A stretch of DNA of 64,000 bases, taken from Schaalia sp. JY-X169 (lineage in GTDB: Bacteria; Actinomycetota; Actinomycetes; Actinomycetales; Actinomycetaceae). Positions 27,883 to 36,672 of the stretch are shown here, piece after piece. The notes under the pieces were generated by a model. That model saw only the letters and a list, made by a program, of their open reading frames with translations. It was not told where the DNA came from and ran no database searches. The position numbers and the translations under genes were made by a program. The DNA is taken from the NCBI RefSeq assembly GCF_014069575.1, contig NZ_CP059675.1, positions 930,001 to 994,000 on the forward strand, written 5' to 3'. The first letter of the stretch is position 1, and every line of letters begins with the position of its first letter.

Positions 27883-28800
27883 TTGGCCCGGAGGAATCAT
27901 ACGAGGCGGAGGATCTCTGACGAAGGCTACTTTGACCGATACTTTAACATGGGGGTGCCCTCTCACGATGTTTCGGATATAGAAATGGAGGCAGCGTTGA
28001 TCGCTGCGTCCGATGGTCATAGAACCAAACTCATGGAGCTCCTCACTGGTACAGACGATGAGCGCGTGTCGATAGTCATTAATAAACTGGATCTGGCAAC
28101 TGAGCTGTTCACCCAAATGCAGGCGGAAGACGAAAATCGCCTTGAAATACTCAGGGTCGTTCTTTCTGGGCTAGATGAGATAGCTGGCACCTACTCCTTG
28201 TTTCAGACCGCACGCGATAAGGTCGTGGCGTGGGCCGGAAGGCAGTTTGGAGAGCTTTCTGTGTCTGTCACAGGTAGGGAAGTGTTGGCTACGCTGGAGC
28301 GGGCGCCTGACCTCCGCACTCAGCTGGTTGTGTTCCGCAGGCTTCACAAACTTGATCCGGTCCCCGAATGGCTTGGGTTTATCAGAGAGTCTCTCAGTCA
28401 GAAGTGCGCGGATGAGCTTATCGAGCACTTGAAGAAGCGTGACAATCCCGGGGGCCTCGAGAGCCCGGGCTATCTGATTTACTTCTTGAGTACCTTTGGT
28501 TTGGCTGAACCAAGTACGAAAGCAATCAAGATGGGGCTGGAATCGGGAACATTCACAATCGCTGACGTTGCAGCTCGGTTTGTGAGGCACAGCAACCTAA
28601 GCACGCCAGGGGCGGACAATCCCCGCCTCGACGAGTTTGGTCAAGATGAGTTTGATCGCCTTGTTCCTGCGTGTGAAGACGAATGGTACGACAAACCTGT
28701 TGAGGCAGTCGAATCTTCAGACCTAAGTTGGGAGAACCGGCGCCGCTATGCTGCAGGACGAGCAAAAAGGCCCGGCCAGAGGGACAACGATGGCGTGTAA
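27883..28800 (+). CDS. 5'-truncated KAP NTPase-like C-terminal domain protein
   Basis: 305 residues from TTG 27883. It begins only a few residues before DEGYFDRYFNMGVPSHDVSD, the motif that in KAP NTPases follows the ATPase core, and has no P-loop. The end (DEWYDKP...SSDLSWENRRRYAAGR) matches the gene at 1-1152, where DPWYDEP...RDLSWANRRKFAAGR stands in the same place. It is therefore a remnant of a KAP gene whose N-terminal two thirds were replaced by AbiH, or a deliberate stand-alone C-terminal domain. It has no proper ATG start and depends on AbiH transcription. A role as sensor or adaptor is possible but unproved. Confidence 0.6.
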   Translation: MARRNHTRRRISDEGYFDRYFNMGVPSHDVSDIEMEAALIAASDGHRTKLMELLTGTDDERVSIVINKLDLATELFTQMQAEDENRLEILRVVLSGLDEIAGTYSLFQTARDKVVAWAGRQFGELSVSVTGREVLATLERAPDLRTQLVVFRRLHKLDPVPEWLGFIRESLSQKCADELIEHLKKRDNPGGLESPGYLIYFLSTFGLAEPSTKAIKMGLESGTFTIADVAARFVRHSNLSTPGADNPRLDEFGQDEFDRLVPACEDEWYDKPVEAVESSDLSWENRRRYAAGRAKRPGQRDNDGV

Positions 28801-28971
28801 AGGCGGGCATGCGTCGGGTGCGTTGGACCGCCGCACGGTTCCGCTATGTTCGCGGTGGTGCTCCAGAGAGCTTCGCCGAACATCAACAAGCTCATCCGGT
28901 CCACGAGTAGGTGTCTCTAATCGCGAAGTAGAGTTGCCCGTGTCGGGTTCCGCAGAGGTGAGGTTTAAATT

Positions 28972-29511
28972 ATGAGACGATCAGCACTCAGAGCAACGTG
29001 GGTCTTTTCATGGAGACAGGCGTCGGGCACCCGTGCGGAGACTTCCACAAGCGTGGCCGAGCAAGATGAGCAGAAGCTGCGCGTTCTCCTTGACGAGACC
29101 TTACGTCAGCGGGCGATGATATCTGAGCGCAGATCAGCTATGCAGTCGCGTGCGGTGGTTCTTGTCGGATCGTCCGCCGTGATCGGGTCTATTCAGTCCA
29201 CCATCGCGCTATCGCCTCTTGTCATAGTCGCGCTGATTCTGACAGTAGTAGCCGTGATACTTGGAGTTTTGGCTCTGATGCCAAAGTCGGGGCCAGAGGT
29301 TGATGTGAGTGCACTGAGAAATGAGGGAATGAAGCTAAGTACCGTTGCGCTCTTGACTGTACTGATCGATCAGAACCTCGATTCGGAGGAAGACGAACAG
29401 GGTCGACTGAAAAAGCTGGCATGGCTAATCAAACTGGGGTTTATCTTCCTTGCGGCGAGTATCGTAGTGTTGTCGGTCGCGACTGTGTCTGGACTGGGAG
29501 TTTGCGTGTGA
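28972..29511 (+). CDS. Small membrane protein with three hydrophobic segments, effector-like
   Basis: 179 residues. A charged N-terminal coiled stretch (EQDEQKLRVLLDETLRQRAMISERRSAM) precedes two adjacent hydrophobic segments at about residues 62-105, then a soluble helix (DEEDEQGRLKKLAW) and a last hydrophobic segment at about 148-172. The layout (soluble helix, TM hairpin, linker helix, TM) recalls DUF5706/PycTM-like and other membrane effectors of defence systems, but the sequence similarity is too weak to assign. The start is ATG 28972 after AGAGGTGAGG. It overlaps the next micro-ORF by GTGA. Function unknown. Confidence 0.55.
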   Translation: MRRSALRATWVFSWRQASGTRAETSTSVAEQDEQKLRVLLDETLRQRAMISERRSAMQSRAVVLVGSSAVIGSIQSTIALSPLVIVALILTVVAVILGVLALMPKSGPEVDVSALRNEGMKLSTVALLTVLIDQNLDSEEDEQGRLKKLAWLIKLGFIFLAASIVVLSVATVSGLGVCV

Positions 29512-29645
29512 GCAATCAAGAGGATCAACAATCTACAGCGGAGACACCAACCACTGTTCCGCCAAGACGTCCAGGTACGAGTGCGGTACGGCTGGTAGTC
29601 AAGGAGAGTTCAAGCGAACCGCTAGATCGAGCGTTGGAGGACTAA
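29508..29645 (+). CDS. Micro-ORF coupled to membrane protein (45 aa)
   Basis: GTG 29508 overlaps the TGA of the membrane protein (GTGA). The peptide is hydrophilic and disordered-looking (Q/E/T/P-rich, then RPGTSAVRLVVKESSSE). The overlap suggests translational coupling and a partner role, for example control of the membrane protein. No family is recognised. Confidence 0.4.
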   Translation: MSNQEDQQSTAETPTTVPPRRPGTSAVRLVVKESSSEPLDRALED

Positions 29646-29960
29646 CCTCCACGGTTTGTTTGAGAGTCCAAGCTCCACACTTCAGCCACATATTACTAGG
29701 CGCGCGTCCACCGAGTATGCATGACCAGAGCGGCGGCATACACCTTTGCCCCTTGCGAACCTAACCCAACGCGGGGCGGTTCAGTTGGGGGTCACAGAAG
29801 GTAAACCTCCCTGCGAGATCGGTAGCCGCTTCGGGGTGGAAGAATCCCCAGTCGTCCTCGTCGCGTTGTACTCGCGGGGGTGTGGTGTTCCGCCGTAGGA
29901 ACACTGTGCGCATGTCGTCGGGTACGTCAACTCACCCGGCTGGCAGACTAGATCCAATCG
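29646..29960. other. 315-bp gap upstream of Shedu gene
   Basis: No gene or clear promoter was found. The stretch presumably contains the Shedu promoter. Confidence 0.5.
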
Positions 29961-31388
29961 GTGGTTTCAACGATGATCGGGGGAGCAATGGCGCGCTTTG
30001 GGCTTGAGCCTGGCGAGCGGGGGTCACTTGAAGAGCGGAATCTGCCCGACGGTTCAGTTGAAGGATATTTTGTCCCCAACCCCAAGATCTCTTCCAATGG
30101 CGGTCATGTTGATCCCGTGCTGATTCTGCGAGCTGAGCCGTCCCAACAGGCGCTGACTATGTACCCTCTGGACACTCGACACTGGCGGGACAGCTACCTT
30201 GGGCCGAAATATACGCAGATCCGATTGATCACGGTGCCGCTAGAGCGAGACGATTCCCCGGCATTGATCGATGAACTTGAGTCCCTGCCGTTCGGATTCA
30301 CGAAGGACTATGAGTACGGGCTTGGCTTCGCTCGGGTATTGGGTAGCTTTGTGGATTTGGTGGAGCAGAACACGACGTGCACTTCCATAATCCTCACCCA
30401 TGGCAGTGGAGCGCAGGTCGGCGATACGACCTTAAATATGGGACTAGAGGCTTTTGGGGAGCTGGTGGCGGAGCTGAACAGGGTTGGCTCCCGAGGGCAA
30501 GCGGCAATCAAGCGTGTTCGCGAGGCTACATCCCACAATGCCCTCGCGGATTCGCTCGGGTTGAGCGTCAAGGTCCCGGCACTGGGCCGAGCGCCAGGAT
30601 CAGAGCTTATGACGCGGGTGGCCGCCGGTGAGGAGGTTTTGACGGATGAGGAGGTATCCGAACTGGCCCATGAGACATCACGCAATCTGGGACAACTAGC
30701 TTCATCCGAGCCGAAGCAGCTGGTGCGGTTGCAGCGAGATGTGGAGTCGGTCGCCCTCGACGAACTAGTGCGAATGATGAAGAACGCACTGGACGTCGGA
30801 CATACCGAGGCCTGGTGGCAGGGGTTCTTTGAGGAGAACACCTTCGCTCTCCAGATGGTTTTTGGAGGGCCGTCAGTGTTTGTTGGGTCGCAGACAATTG
30901 TCGGTGATGAGTCCCCTAGGACCGGGGGTAAGAGGATTCTGGACTACCTGTACCGGCACACCGTAACGGGCAATGCTGCGATTGTGGAGATCAAACGTCC
31001 GACGACAAAGCTGGTCAGAAAGCATCAGTTTAGGAAGGGCGTTCACGGGGTTAGCGCGGGGCTGAGCGATGCAGTCTCACAGGTGCTGGATCAGGCGCGG
31101 TGCCTGGTTGAGTATACGGAGCACACCCGGGAGAGAGCCGGGGATAGCCAGTTGCAGACTCCAGCGCCACGATGCTTCGTTCTGGCTGGGCTTACCACGC
31201 AGCTGGACACCGCCGAGATGAAGAGGTCGTTCGAGCTTTACAGGCAGGGTGTGGCGAATGTGACGATTGTTGCGTTTGATGAGCTCTTAGGGCAGATCGA
31301 GCACCTGCGCGACTATTTGCGCGGTGATGCGGATTGGGAGATTCTTCGGCCGCAGGCTGGAAACCAAACTCAAGGCGATTCACCCTGA
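29961..31388 (+). CDS. sduA: Shedu-family nuclease (SduA, DUF4263)
   Basis: 475 residues at most. The C-terminal third is the Shedu domain: EAWWQGFFEENTFALQMVFG, then GGKRILDYLYRH and the PD-(D/E)XK core in AAIVEIKRPTTKLV, followed by QVLDQARCLVEY and RCFVLAG. Shedu is a single-gene anti-phage system that nicks DNA. The N-terminal ~240 residues are the variable sensor part; no known domain is seen. In-frame starts at 29973 (ATG) and 29988 (ATG) are equally likely; the GTG at 29961 has no better ribosome-binding site. All expected catalytic residues are present. It converges with the 2TM-GAF gene. Confidence 0.88.
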   Translation: MVSTMIGGAMARFGLEPGERGSLEERNLPDGSVEGYFVPNPKISSNGGHVDPVLILRAEPSQQALTMYPLDTRHWRDSYLGPKYTQIRLITVPLERDDSPALIDELESLPFGFTKDYEYGLGFARVLGSFVDLVEQNTTCTSIILTHGSGAQVGDTTLNMGLEAFGELVAELNRVGSRGQAAIKRVREATSHNALADSLGLSVKVPALGRAPGSELMTRVAAGEEVLTDEEVSELAHETSRNLGQLASSEPKQLVRLQRDVESVALDELVRMMKNALDVGHTEAWWQGFFEENTFALQMVFGGPSVFVGSQTIVGDESPRTGGKRILDYLYRHTVTGNAAIVEIKRPTTKLVRKHQFRKGVHGVSAGLSDAVSQVLDQARCLVEYTEHTRERAGDSQLQTPAPRCFVLAGLTTQLDTAEMKRSFELYRQGVANVTIVAFDELLGQIEHLRDYLRGDADWEILRPQAGNQTQGDSP

Positions 31389-31483
31389 ACTGAGGCCCCT
31401 AGAGATCAAGGTGCCGCATCTGGGGAACGCCGCTTGCTTGTTTGGAGCTGGAGGATGGTTCCAACGGCAAGCGTCAGAGGGAA

Positions 31484-32320
31484 TTAGTCGCTGGCTTCAA
31501 GTCCACTGGCTGTGCGACGGTGTGCGGACACGAATTCATCTTGGGCTAAGAACACGATCTGGCCCAAGACCCTGCCTAAGTCACTTTCGAGCAAGGGGCC
31601 AACTTTGGCATTTGTTGCCTCATCGGGCTTTAACGATTCAACAACCAGCATTCCGATGCGCGTACCGTTGTAATCCACTCGCTCGTACACCGCCGATCGG
31701 GCTTTGAAGGCGATATGTTGCGCTACCTGCACGGGAAGGACGGCTGTGTCATTGACGCGCACGTCGGACTCTCCAGCTGCTTTCCTAACCCAGTCTTCGG
31801 GATCTCGTGGCCAACGCCTGTATGCCGCTCGGGGACCTTCTTCCCATGCATAGCCGATGTAGCCGATGCCAGCAGGGTACCGTCCTCGACCAATTTCCCG
31901 GTGTTTCGCATCTTTGGAGCTTCGGCCAAGCATCACAAACTCGTTGGCTTCAGTGTCGAAACAGTAGAGGCTCACGCGGCAGGATTCATCGCAAGCTGCG
32001 CAGGATGTCACCATCTGGTCCAGTATGCCCTGAACTGCAGTCTGGACAGACCCGTAGAGTGAGTCGCGGCGGAGTTCAGCAACTTCCATGGCGTTGTAAG
32101 CGGTCTCCACTCGCCGGGCTTCGAACTGCCCCCAGACTGCTCCCGCCAGTGTTACGACTATTGCGAAGACAACCTGAAGATGCCCAGGTTTATCGGCGAC
32201 AAGCCCGAGAACCCCAAACCAGATGACTCCAGCTGTCTGCAGGAGTATCGGGCCCCACCGGCGAACGTGCCAGTAGACAGAGTTCCACCACGGGGGCGAC
32301 CCAGAGCTTTGGGAAATCAA
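31484..32320 (-). CDS. Two-TM protein with GAF-like domain
   Basis: 278 residues. Two hydrophobic segments (about 24-44, PILLQTAGVIWFGVLGLV, and 49-65, VVFAIVVTLAGAVWG) anchor the protein; the rest is cytosolic. The C-terminal ~180 residues have the look of a GAF-type sensor: GYIGYAWEEG, DTAVLPVQ, GTRIGMLVVESLKPDE. A cysteine cluster CAACDESC lies at the start of this domain and could bind metal or sense redox state. It starts 29 bp after the stop of the 110-residue gene, so both are probably one unit. No kinase or cyclase domain is attached. Function is unknown; an effector or sensor of a two-gene system is suggested by context. Confidence 0.6.
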   Translation of the reverse strand: MISQSSGSPPWWNSVYWHVRRWGPILLQTAGVIWFGVLGLVADKPGHLQVVFAIVVTLAGAVWGQFEARRVETAYNAMEVAELRRDSLYGSVQTAVQGILDQMVTSCAACDESCRVSLYCFDTEANEFVMLGRSSKDAKHREIGRGRYPAGIGYIGYAWEEGPRAAYRRWPRDPEDWVRKAAGESDVRVNDTAVLPVQVAQHIAFKARSAVYERVDYNGTRIGMLVVESLKPDEATNAKVGPLLESDLGRVLGQIVFLAQDEFVSAHRRTASGLEASD

Positions 32321-32349
32321 CTGTGTCAGTGTCTGTCACAACTTGGAGA

Positions 32350-32682
32350 CTAGGCCATCATCATCTCTCGCTCACGCGAAGTGAACTGACCATCTGACTC
32401 CGTTTGTTCACCTTCCAAGGTCAGGGGAGAGAACCCTGCTTTGACCATCAGCTCGTCAAAGAGTTCGTCTCCAGTAACCGGGGAGTCGCTATTTACAGTC
32501 ACGTACACGTTCACGAAACGTCCTCGTGATGTTGAAACGGGAAAGGCCTTCACAGCGGCAACGTTCTCGACTAATTGGCGCGCAGTATCGAAGGTCGCTC
32601 TGAGATCTTGGACGGCCGTATCGAAATCGGCCTCAGAAACATCGCTTCGTGCGAACTGCAGCGTGGCTGAGATTTCAATCAT
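32350..32682 (-). CDS. Small unknown protein paired with 2TM-GAF gene
   Basis: 110 residues, acidic, beginning MIEISATLQFARSDVSEADF. It has alternating strand/helix pattern (VNVYVTVNSD; DELFDELMVKAGF) and no known domain. It precedes the 2TM-GAF gene on the same strand with 29 bp between, and no other gene lies within 300 bp upstream, so the two form a compact unit. It could be the soluble sensor or regulator. No family is recognised. Confidence 0.5.
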   Translation of the reverse strand: MIEISATLQFARSDVSEADFDTAVQDLRATFDTARQLVENVAAVKAFPVSTSRGRFVNVYVTVNSDSPVTGDELFDELMVKAGFSPLTLEGEQTESDGQFTSREREMMMA

Positions 32683-33002
32683 TGCGAATTCCCTTCTGGA
32701 CGGGGTTACGTGCCTCAGAGACCTTGGAGCTCATCGCTACGCCTCCGTCACATGCCCTGTTCCTTGGCCCATCTATATGAACTCTACCCATAGCGGCACG
32801 GCAATGCCCGATCTGGAGGCGGTTGTCGCGGAAATTGACAGTACATCCGTAGCTACACTGAGTAGCTGTTGAATCCAAGCGATTGCGCGCGCCAATCCCG
32901 GGACGTCAGACTCTTGGATGGCCCGCTGAAGTCGTCAGCAACACTGAGGTTGCCGTTCAACTGGTGTCTGACTTGGATCCCGTCGAGAAGTAAGGACTGT
33001 AC
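32683..33002. other. Divergent intergenic region
   Basis: No gene seen. It separates the minus-strand pair from the PIN gene and must hold both promoters. AAGGA 7 bp before GTG 33003 is the PIN gene ribosome-binding site. Confidence 0.5.
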
Positions 33003-34286
33003 GTGAGGGACATATTTGACGCTTATCTTCCGCCCACAGAGGACGAGCTGAACAAGATTTGGGCCAACGGAACCATTGTCCTTGACACGAACGTGCTCTT
33101 GAACCTCTTTCGCTACGCTCCCGGCACCACTGACGAGTTCCTAGCGGTGCTGCGCGGGGTTAATGATCAGCTGTGGCTTCCTCATCACGTCGGGAAAGAG
33201 TTCCACCTCAGGCGGCCAGACGTGATTGCGAACACTGAGCGTGCCTATGACAAGGTCGATGCCGCAATTAAGGCGATTCGTGAGGCTGCGGAAAAGGATC
33301 TGAAGACTGTGTTTGGTGAGCAGCGGCTCCACCCGTCTCTGGACGCCAAGAAGATACTAGGTCAAGTCGGGGATTTCTACGAAGGTTTGGGTAGAGATAT
33401 TACAGCACAGCGCAGCAAGCATGTGAAGGAAAACAAGAGCGGTTGGGCCGCAGAAGCTACCCTGAGTGCTGTCCATGACCTTTACGAGGGGCGCGTGGGG
33501 GTGCCGTTCACAGATGAACGCATCGACGAGATTCACCGAGAGGGTGAAGATCGCTACAAGCGTCATGTCCCGCCAGGATACAAAGACAATGACAAGTCCA
33601 ACTCCAACCGATTCGGAGATCTGATTCTCTGGAAGGAGATTCTAAAATGGGGGGAGAAAACAGGTAAGCCACTGATTTTTGTTACGGATGATGCCAAAGA
33701 GGACTGGTGGTGGAGGACATCAGGCATGACGCAAGGTGCACGCCCTGAGCTCATTGCAGAGTATCGCACCCACACGGGTCAGCGTGCTCATTTTTACTCA
33801 CCGCAGCGCTTTCTTGAGTACGCCAAGGAGAAGACGCAGAGTAAGGTGAGCTCTGACTCGATTGACGAGGTAAAGAGGATCTCCGCCGGGCAGCAAGAGA
33901 CGCTTAGTTTTCCAACTCGCCGAGCACTGGGCCTTCGGCCCCATTCCGGAGTCATCAGGGAATCATCGACCGACAGTGGATCACCCACCAATAGCGATGT
34001 AACACTCATTCGCCAGCTCACGATGGAGCTAGAAAGGCAGGGAGAACTCGAGAGCTCAGTCGACAAGTCCTTAGCAGCTGGCCGGAGAGCACTACAGGAG
34101 GTGCGCCGTTCGAGCCGCTCAGATGGTGGAGTGATTGATGAAGAACAGCTGCTTTCTGACATCTACAAACTTGAGAGGGATCTGGCAGCCGTGCAGAATC
34201 ACCGACGGTCTCTGGAGTTCATGAGAGAGCTAGTCTGGGGGCGCATTCCCCGTGGCGATGACGCCGCGGGGCACTCCGAGAGCTGA
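33003..34286 (+). CDS. PIN-like domain ribonuclease
   Basis: 427 residues from GTG 33003. The N-terminus is a PIN-like (PIN_8) domain: GTIVLDTNVLLNLFRYAPGTTDEF, with the first catalytic aspartate in LDTN, then LWLPHHVGKEFHLRR with the conserved glutamate. The later acidic site FVTDDAKEDWWW occurs near residue 230. Long helical segments fill the middle and C-terminus (ELERQGELESSVDKSLAAGRR). PIN-like proteins of this size occur in defence islands as RNA-cutting effectors. It stands alone, with an inverted repeat 47 bp after the stop. Activity is inferred from intact acidic residues. Confidence 0.75.
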   Translation: MRDIFDAYLPPTEDELNKIWANGTIVLDTNVLLNLFRYAPGTTDEFLAVLRGVNDQLWLPHHVGKEFHLRRPDVIANTERAYDKVDAAIKAIREAAEKDLKTVFGEQRLHPSLDAKKILGQVGDFYEGLGRDITAQRSKHVKENKSGWAAEATLSAVHDLYEGRVGVPFTDERIDEIHREGEDRYKRHVPPGYKDNDKSNSNRFGDLILWKEILKWGEKTGKPLIFVTDDAKEDWWWRTSGMTQGARPELIAEYRTHTGQRAHFYSPQRFLEYAKEKTQSKVSSDSIDEVKRISAGQQETLSFPTRRALGLRPHSGVIRESSTDSGSPTNSDVTLIRQLTMELERQGELESSVDKSLAAGRRALQEVRRSSRSDGGVIDEEQLLSDIYKLERDLAAVQNHRRSLEFMRELVWGRIPRGDDAAGHSES

Positions 34287-34332
34287 GATCCTTGGGCCTT
34301 AATCTGCAATCCGTTTGGGGCGCATCTGCGTA

Positions 34333-34360
34333 GGTTGTTTGCCATCTAGGGCAAACAACC
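34333..34360. terminator. Perfect 11-bp inverted repeat after PIN gene
   Basis: GGTTGTTTGCC and GGCAAACAACC pair perfectly around a 6-base loop. It lies 47 bp after the PIN stop and could end transcripts from either side, although there is no long T-run. A protein-binding operator is the alternative. Confidence 0.45.
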
Positions 34361-34537
34361 TTGGGGCACCCCGGCTTGCACGACCGACGGCCCCAATCAC
34401 CCACAGCTATCTCAGGGCGCAAGGTCACTGTGGCTGACCTCGATCGGCAGCTCTCCAGCATCCACGAGATCGATCGGAAATTGGTGTTTGTCGTGATTAC
34501 TCAAGTCCTTGAGTAGGCCTGTCCAGGCAACACCGCT

Positions 34538-34846
34538 CTACGGTTGAACGCCCTCGACCCAGCTCCGGTGCTTTCGAGTGATTCCGGGCATGGAATTCTT
34601 GAGGATTTTTTCGAAGCTCTTCTCATCGTCTACTACGGGGAGCTGAGTGCCGCTCCTAGGGGAACCATTGTCGCGGAAGACCGTCTGGTAGGCGCCGTAG
34701 TCCAACGAGGAGCGGACGTGGTGCACGATCTCAAGCTCATCGCGTAGGTCGGTAGGTGCCTGAACTATGGGGCTGTCACGCGTCTCGAAGGCGATACCGA
34801 ACTGAGCGGTCGTTGATTTGGGTTCGTCGGGATCGTCCTCGTACAT
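34538..34846 (-). CDS. Unknown protein fragment next to ISL3 element
   Basis: 102 residues. Codon use has strong coding character (G/C third positions), but no domain is recognised. The N-terminus MYEDDPDEPKSTTAQFGIAF lies only 19 bp from the ISL3 end with an in-frame stop just upstream, so it is probably the C-terminal remnant of a gene truncated by the insertion. The matching N-terminal part was not found on the other side of the element. Confidence 0.4.
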   Translation of the reverse strand: MYEDDPDEPKSTTAQFGIAFETRDSPIVQAPTDLRDELEIVHHVRSSLDYGAYQTVFRDNGSPRSGTQLPVVDDEKSFEKILKNSMPGITRKHRSWVEGVQP

Positions 34847-34865
34847 GATGCGGTGGCGTCAATAT

Positions 34866-36297
34866 GGCTCTTCACAAAAGGGACTGTAGGTGGTGTTTGA
34901 ATCCTCCGGTGTGGAGGAGGCTGCGGTGGATGTAGTTTTGGAGGTTTCGGAATCCTAGGGCTATGCCGCGGAGGTGTTCGAGGCGCCCGTTGATGGCTTC
35001 GGTTGGTCCGTTGGAGGAGTGGGGGTGGGTGAAGTAGGCCAGGATGTCATTGCGGCGCTTGTGTAGCGTTCGTGCTAGGGAACGTAGCTCGGGATTTCCC
35101 CGCGTGGTATCGGCGTTGAGGGCGTCAATGATGCAGGCGAGTTTCTCGCGTCCTTGCAGTCTTTTCGGGTTTTCGTAGGCGTTGATCACTGCTTGGTAGA
35201 GACTCCATATTCGCGTCAGGGCCTCGTACCTGGGGTTTTGGATGATGGCATCAACTTTGGGTGCAGCCGTTTCACTTAACAGTTTGTTACGGGTCAGGAG
35301 CAAGCGACGCGCCTGGTAGAGAGGATCATTTTTTCGTCCTCTACGTCCCAGGGTTTCTTGTTGCAGTCTTTGGCGGCACTGGGTTACCTTGTCACCGACT
35401 AGGCGTACCACGTGGAAGGGATCCATTACTGTTGCAGCGGTTTTGAGGACTTCTCGCACTGCGCTTTTATAGCCAGTGAATCCATCCATTGCCACGGTTT
35501 TCACGTTCAACTTAAACTTAGTGGATTGGCCATTCAGCCAGGAGGCAAGCACTTGTTTAGATCGGCCCGGGATCATGTCTAACAGGCGCGCCGGTCTGCC
35601 ATCACTGCGGGGAGTCAAGTCGATAATGGCGGTTACGAACCGGTCTGAGCGCCATCCCACGTGCCGCCAGCAGTGTTCATCCACCCCGATGGTGGTGACC
35701 CCCTCAAAACGGGTGGGATCACTGATCAAATGCGTGTAGCCCGCTTCTAACACGGCGTCATTGACAGTGTTCCACGCCGTCCCCAGATTCCGTGCTACAG
35801 CGTTGATACTGAGCCCGTCTAATACCACTGATACCAGAGCCCAGTTGATAGCCGCCCGCGTGAGTTTTGAGCCCGCGGATGCTAGGTCCGCTGGTACTTG
35901 CTCAGACCAATACATCCCACACAAAGTGCAAGAAAAGCAGCGTAAACGTAGCAATAAACGCACCGGTCGGGACCCGTTCGGGGCATGAAATAACTGACGA
36001 GAACGACTCCCACGAGAGGTGGCCTGGCACCCACAAGAGCGGCACCACCAATCCGGTTGTGTCAGACGAACCTCGAAAATGAGGACTTGCCGGTCTCCTT
36101 GCTGAATTGTTGTTTGACCAGTGATCACCACCTGACTGCTATCAAGACGGAATGCGGACTCTAGATGCGGCACACTAAACTGATACACAGACCCTCCGGG
36201 CAGCAGATGCAGATTTTGAACACCTACATTCTGCCAGCCAGAGGGTCACTCACACCCACAATCCCAACACCACCTACAGTCCCGTTTGCGAAGAGCC
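34866..36297. mobile_element. ISL3-family insertion sequence
   Basis: 1432 bp. The ends form a 32-bp inverted repeat with two mismatches (34866-34897 and 36266-36297), starting GGCTCTTC as in ISL3 elements. The transposase stop lies within the left repeat. The 8 bases outside each end differ, so no target duplication is visible; this suggests later rearrangement at one side. Confidence 0.85.
34872..36188 (-). CDS. ISL3-family transposase
   Basis: 438 residues. An N-terminal zinc-binding region (WWCRSCGC ... RLRCFSCTLCGMYW) is followed by a helix-turn-helix (INAVARNLGTAWNTVND) and the DDE catalytic domain: TIGVDEHCWR, VAMDGFTGYKSA, VMDPFHVVRLV and SNGPTEAINGRLEHLRG. All catalytic acidic residues are present and no frameshift is seen, so the element could still be active. 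The gene reads into the left inverted repeat. Confidence 0.92.
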   Translation of the reverse strand: MYQFSVPHLESAFRLDSSQVVITGQTTIQQGDRQVLIFEVRLTQPDWWCRSCGCQATSRGSRSRQLFHAPNGSRPVRLLLRLRCFSCTLCGMYWSEQVPADLASAGSKLTRAAINWALVSVVLDGLSINAVARNLGTAWNTVNDAVLEAGYTHLISDPTRFEGVTTIGVDEHCWRHVGWRSDRFVTAIIDLTPRSDGRPARLLDMIPGRSKQVLASWLNGQSTKFKLNVKTVAMDGFTGYKSAVREVLKTAATVMDPFHVVRLVGDKVTQCRQRLQQETLGRRGRKNDPLYQARRLLLTRNKLLSETAAPKVDAIIQNPRYEALTRIWSLYQAVINAYENPKRLQGREKLACIIDALNADTTRGNPELRSLARTLHKRRNDILAYFTHPHSSNGPTEAINGRLEHLRGIALGFRNLQNYIHRSLLHTGGFKHHLQSLL

Positions 36298-36672
36298 AGT
36301 TTACTGTACGGAAATGTGGCCGATCCCAGTCACAGAGCCAATGCGGTCGGTTGTGCGAAGTTCGGGTGGGAGTGCCCGCTTCGTGGAGATACTATGGAGC
36401 TTGACAAGGCGTGGGCATCGTGACGAGGGCATCGTCCCCTTCGAAGGGCCGTAGGCTGCTATCGAGATTATGACAGTTGAGCGGAGTGATCTGGCCGAGT
36501 GTGAGGTCCACCTGACATGATGAGCACGGGTCGATGAGGTAGGGCTTATGGAGCGGCTAAAATCGACCTTCGTAATCGTGCAGGATATTTGCGGTTTATG
36601 TAGTGTGGTCTCGTGGAAAACTCAGGCGACGAGCGAATCATCAACACGACCTAATTGGGATCCAGGTGAACC
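36298..36672. other. 375-bp gap right of ISL3
   Basis: No coding frame with support. The end of the stretch holds AGGTG 5 bp before ATG 36673, a plausible ribosome-binding site. Confidence 0.5.
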
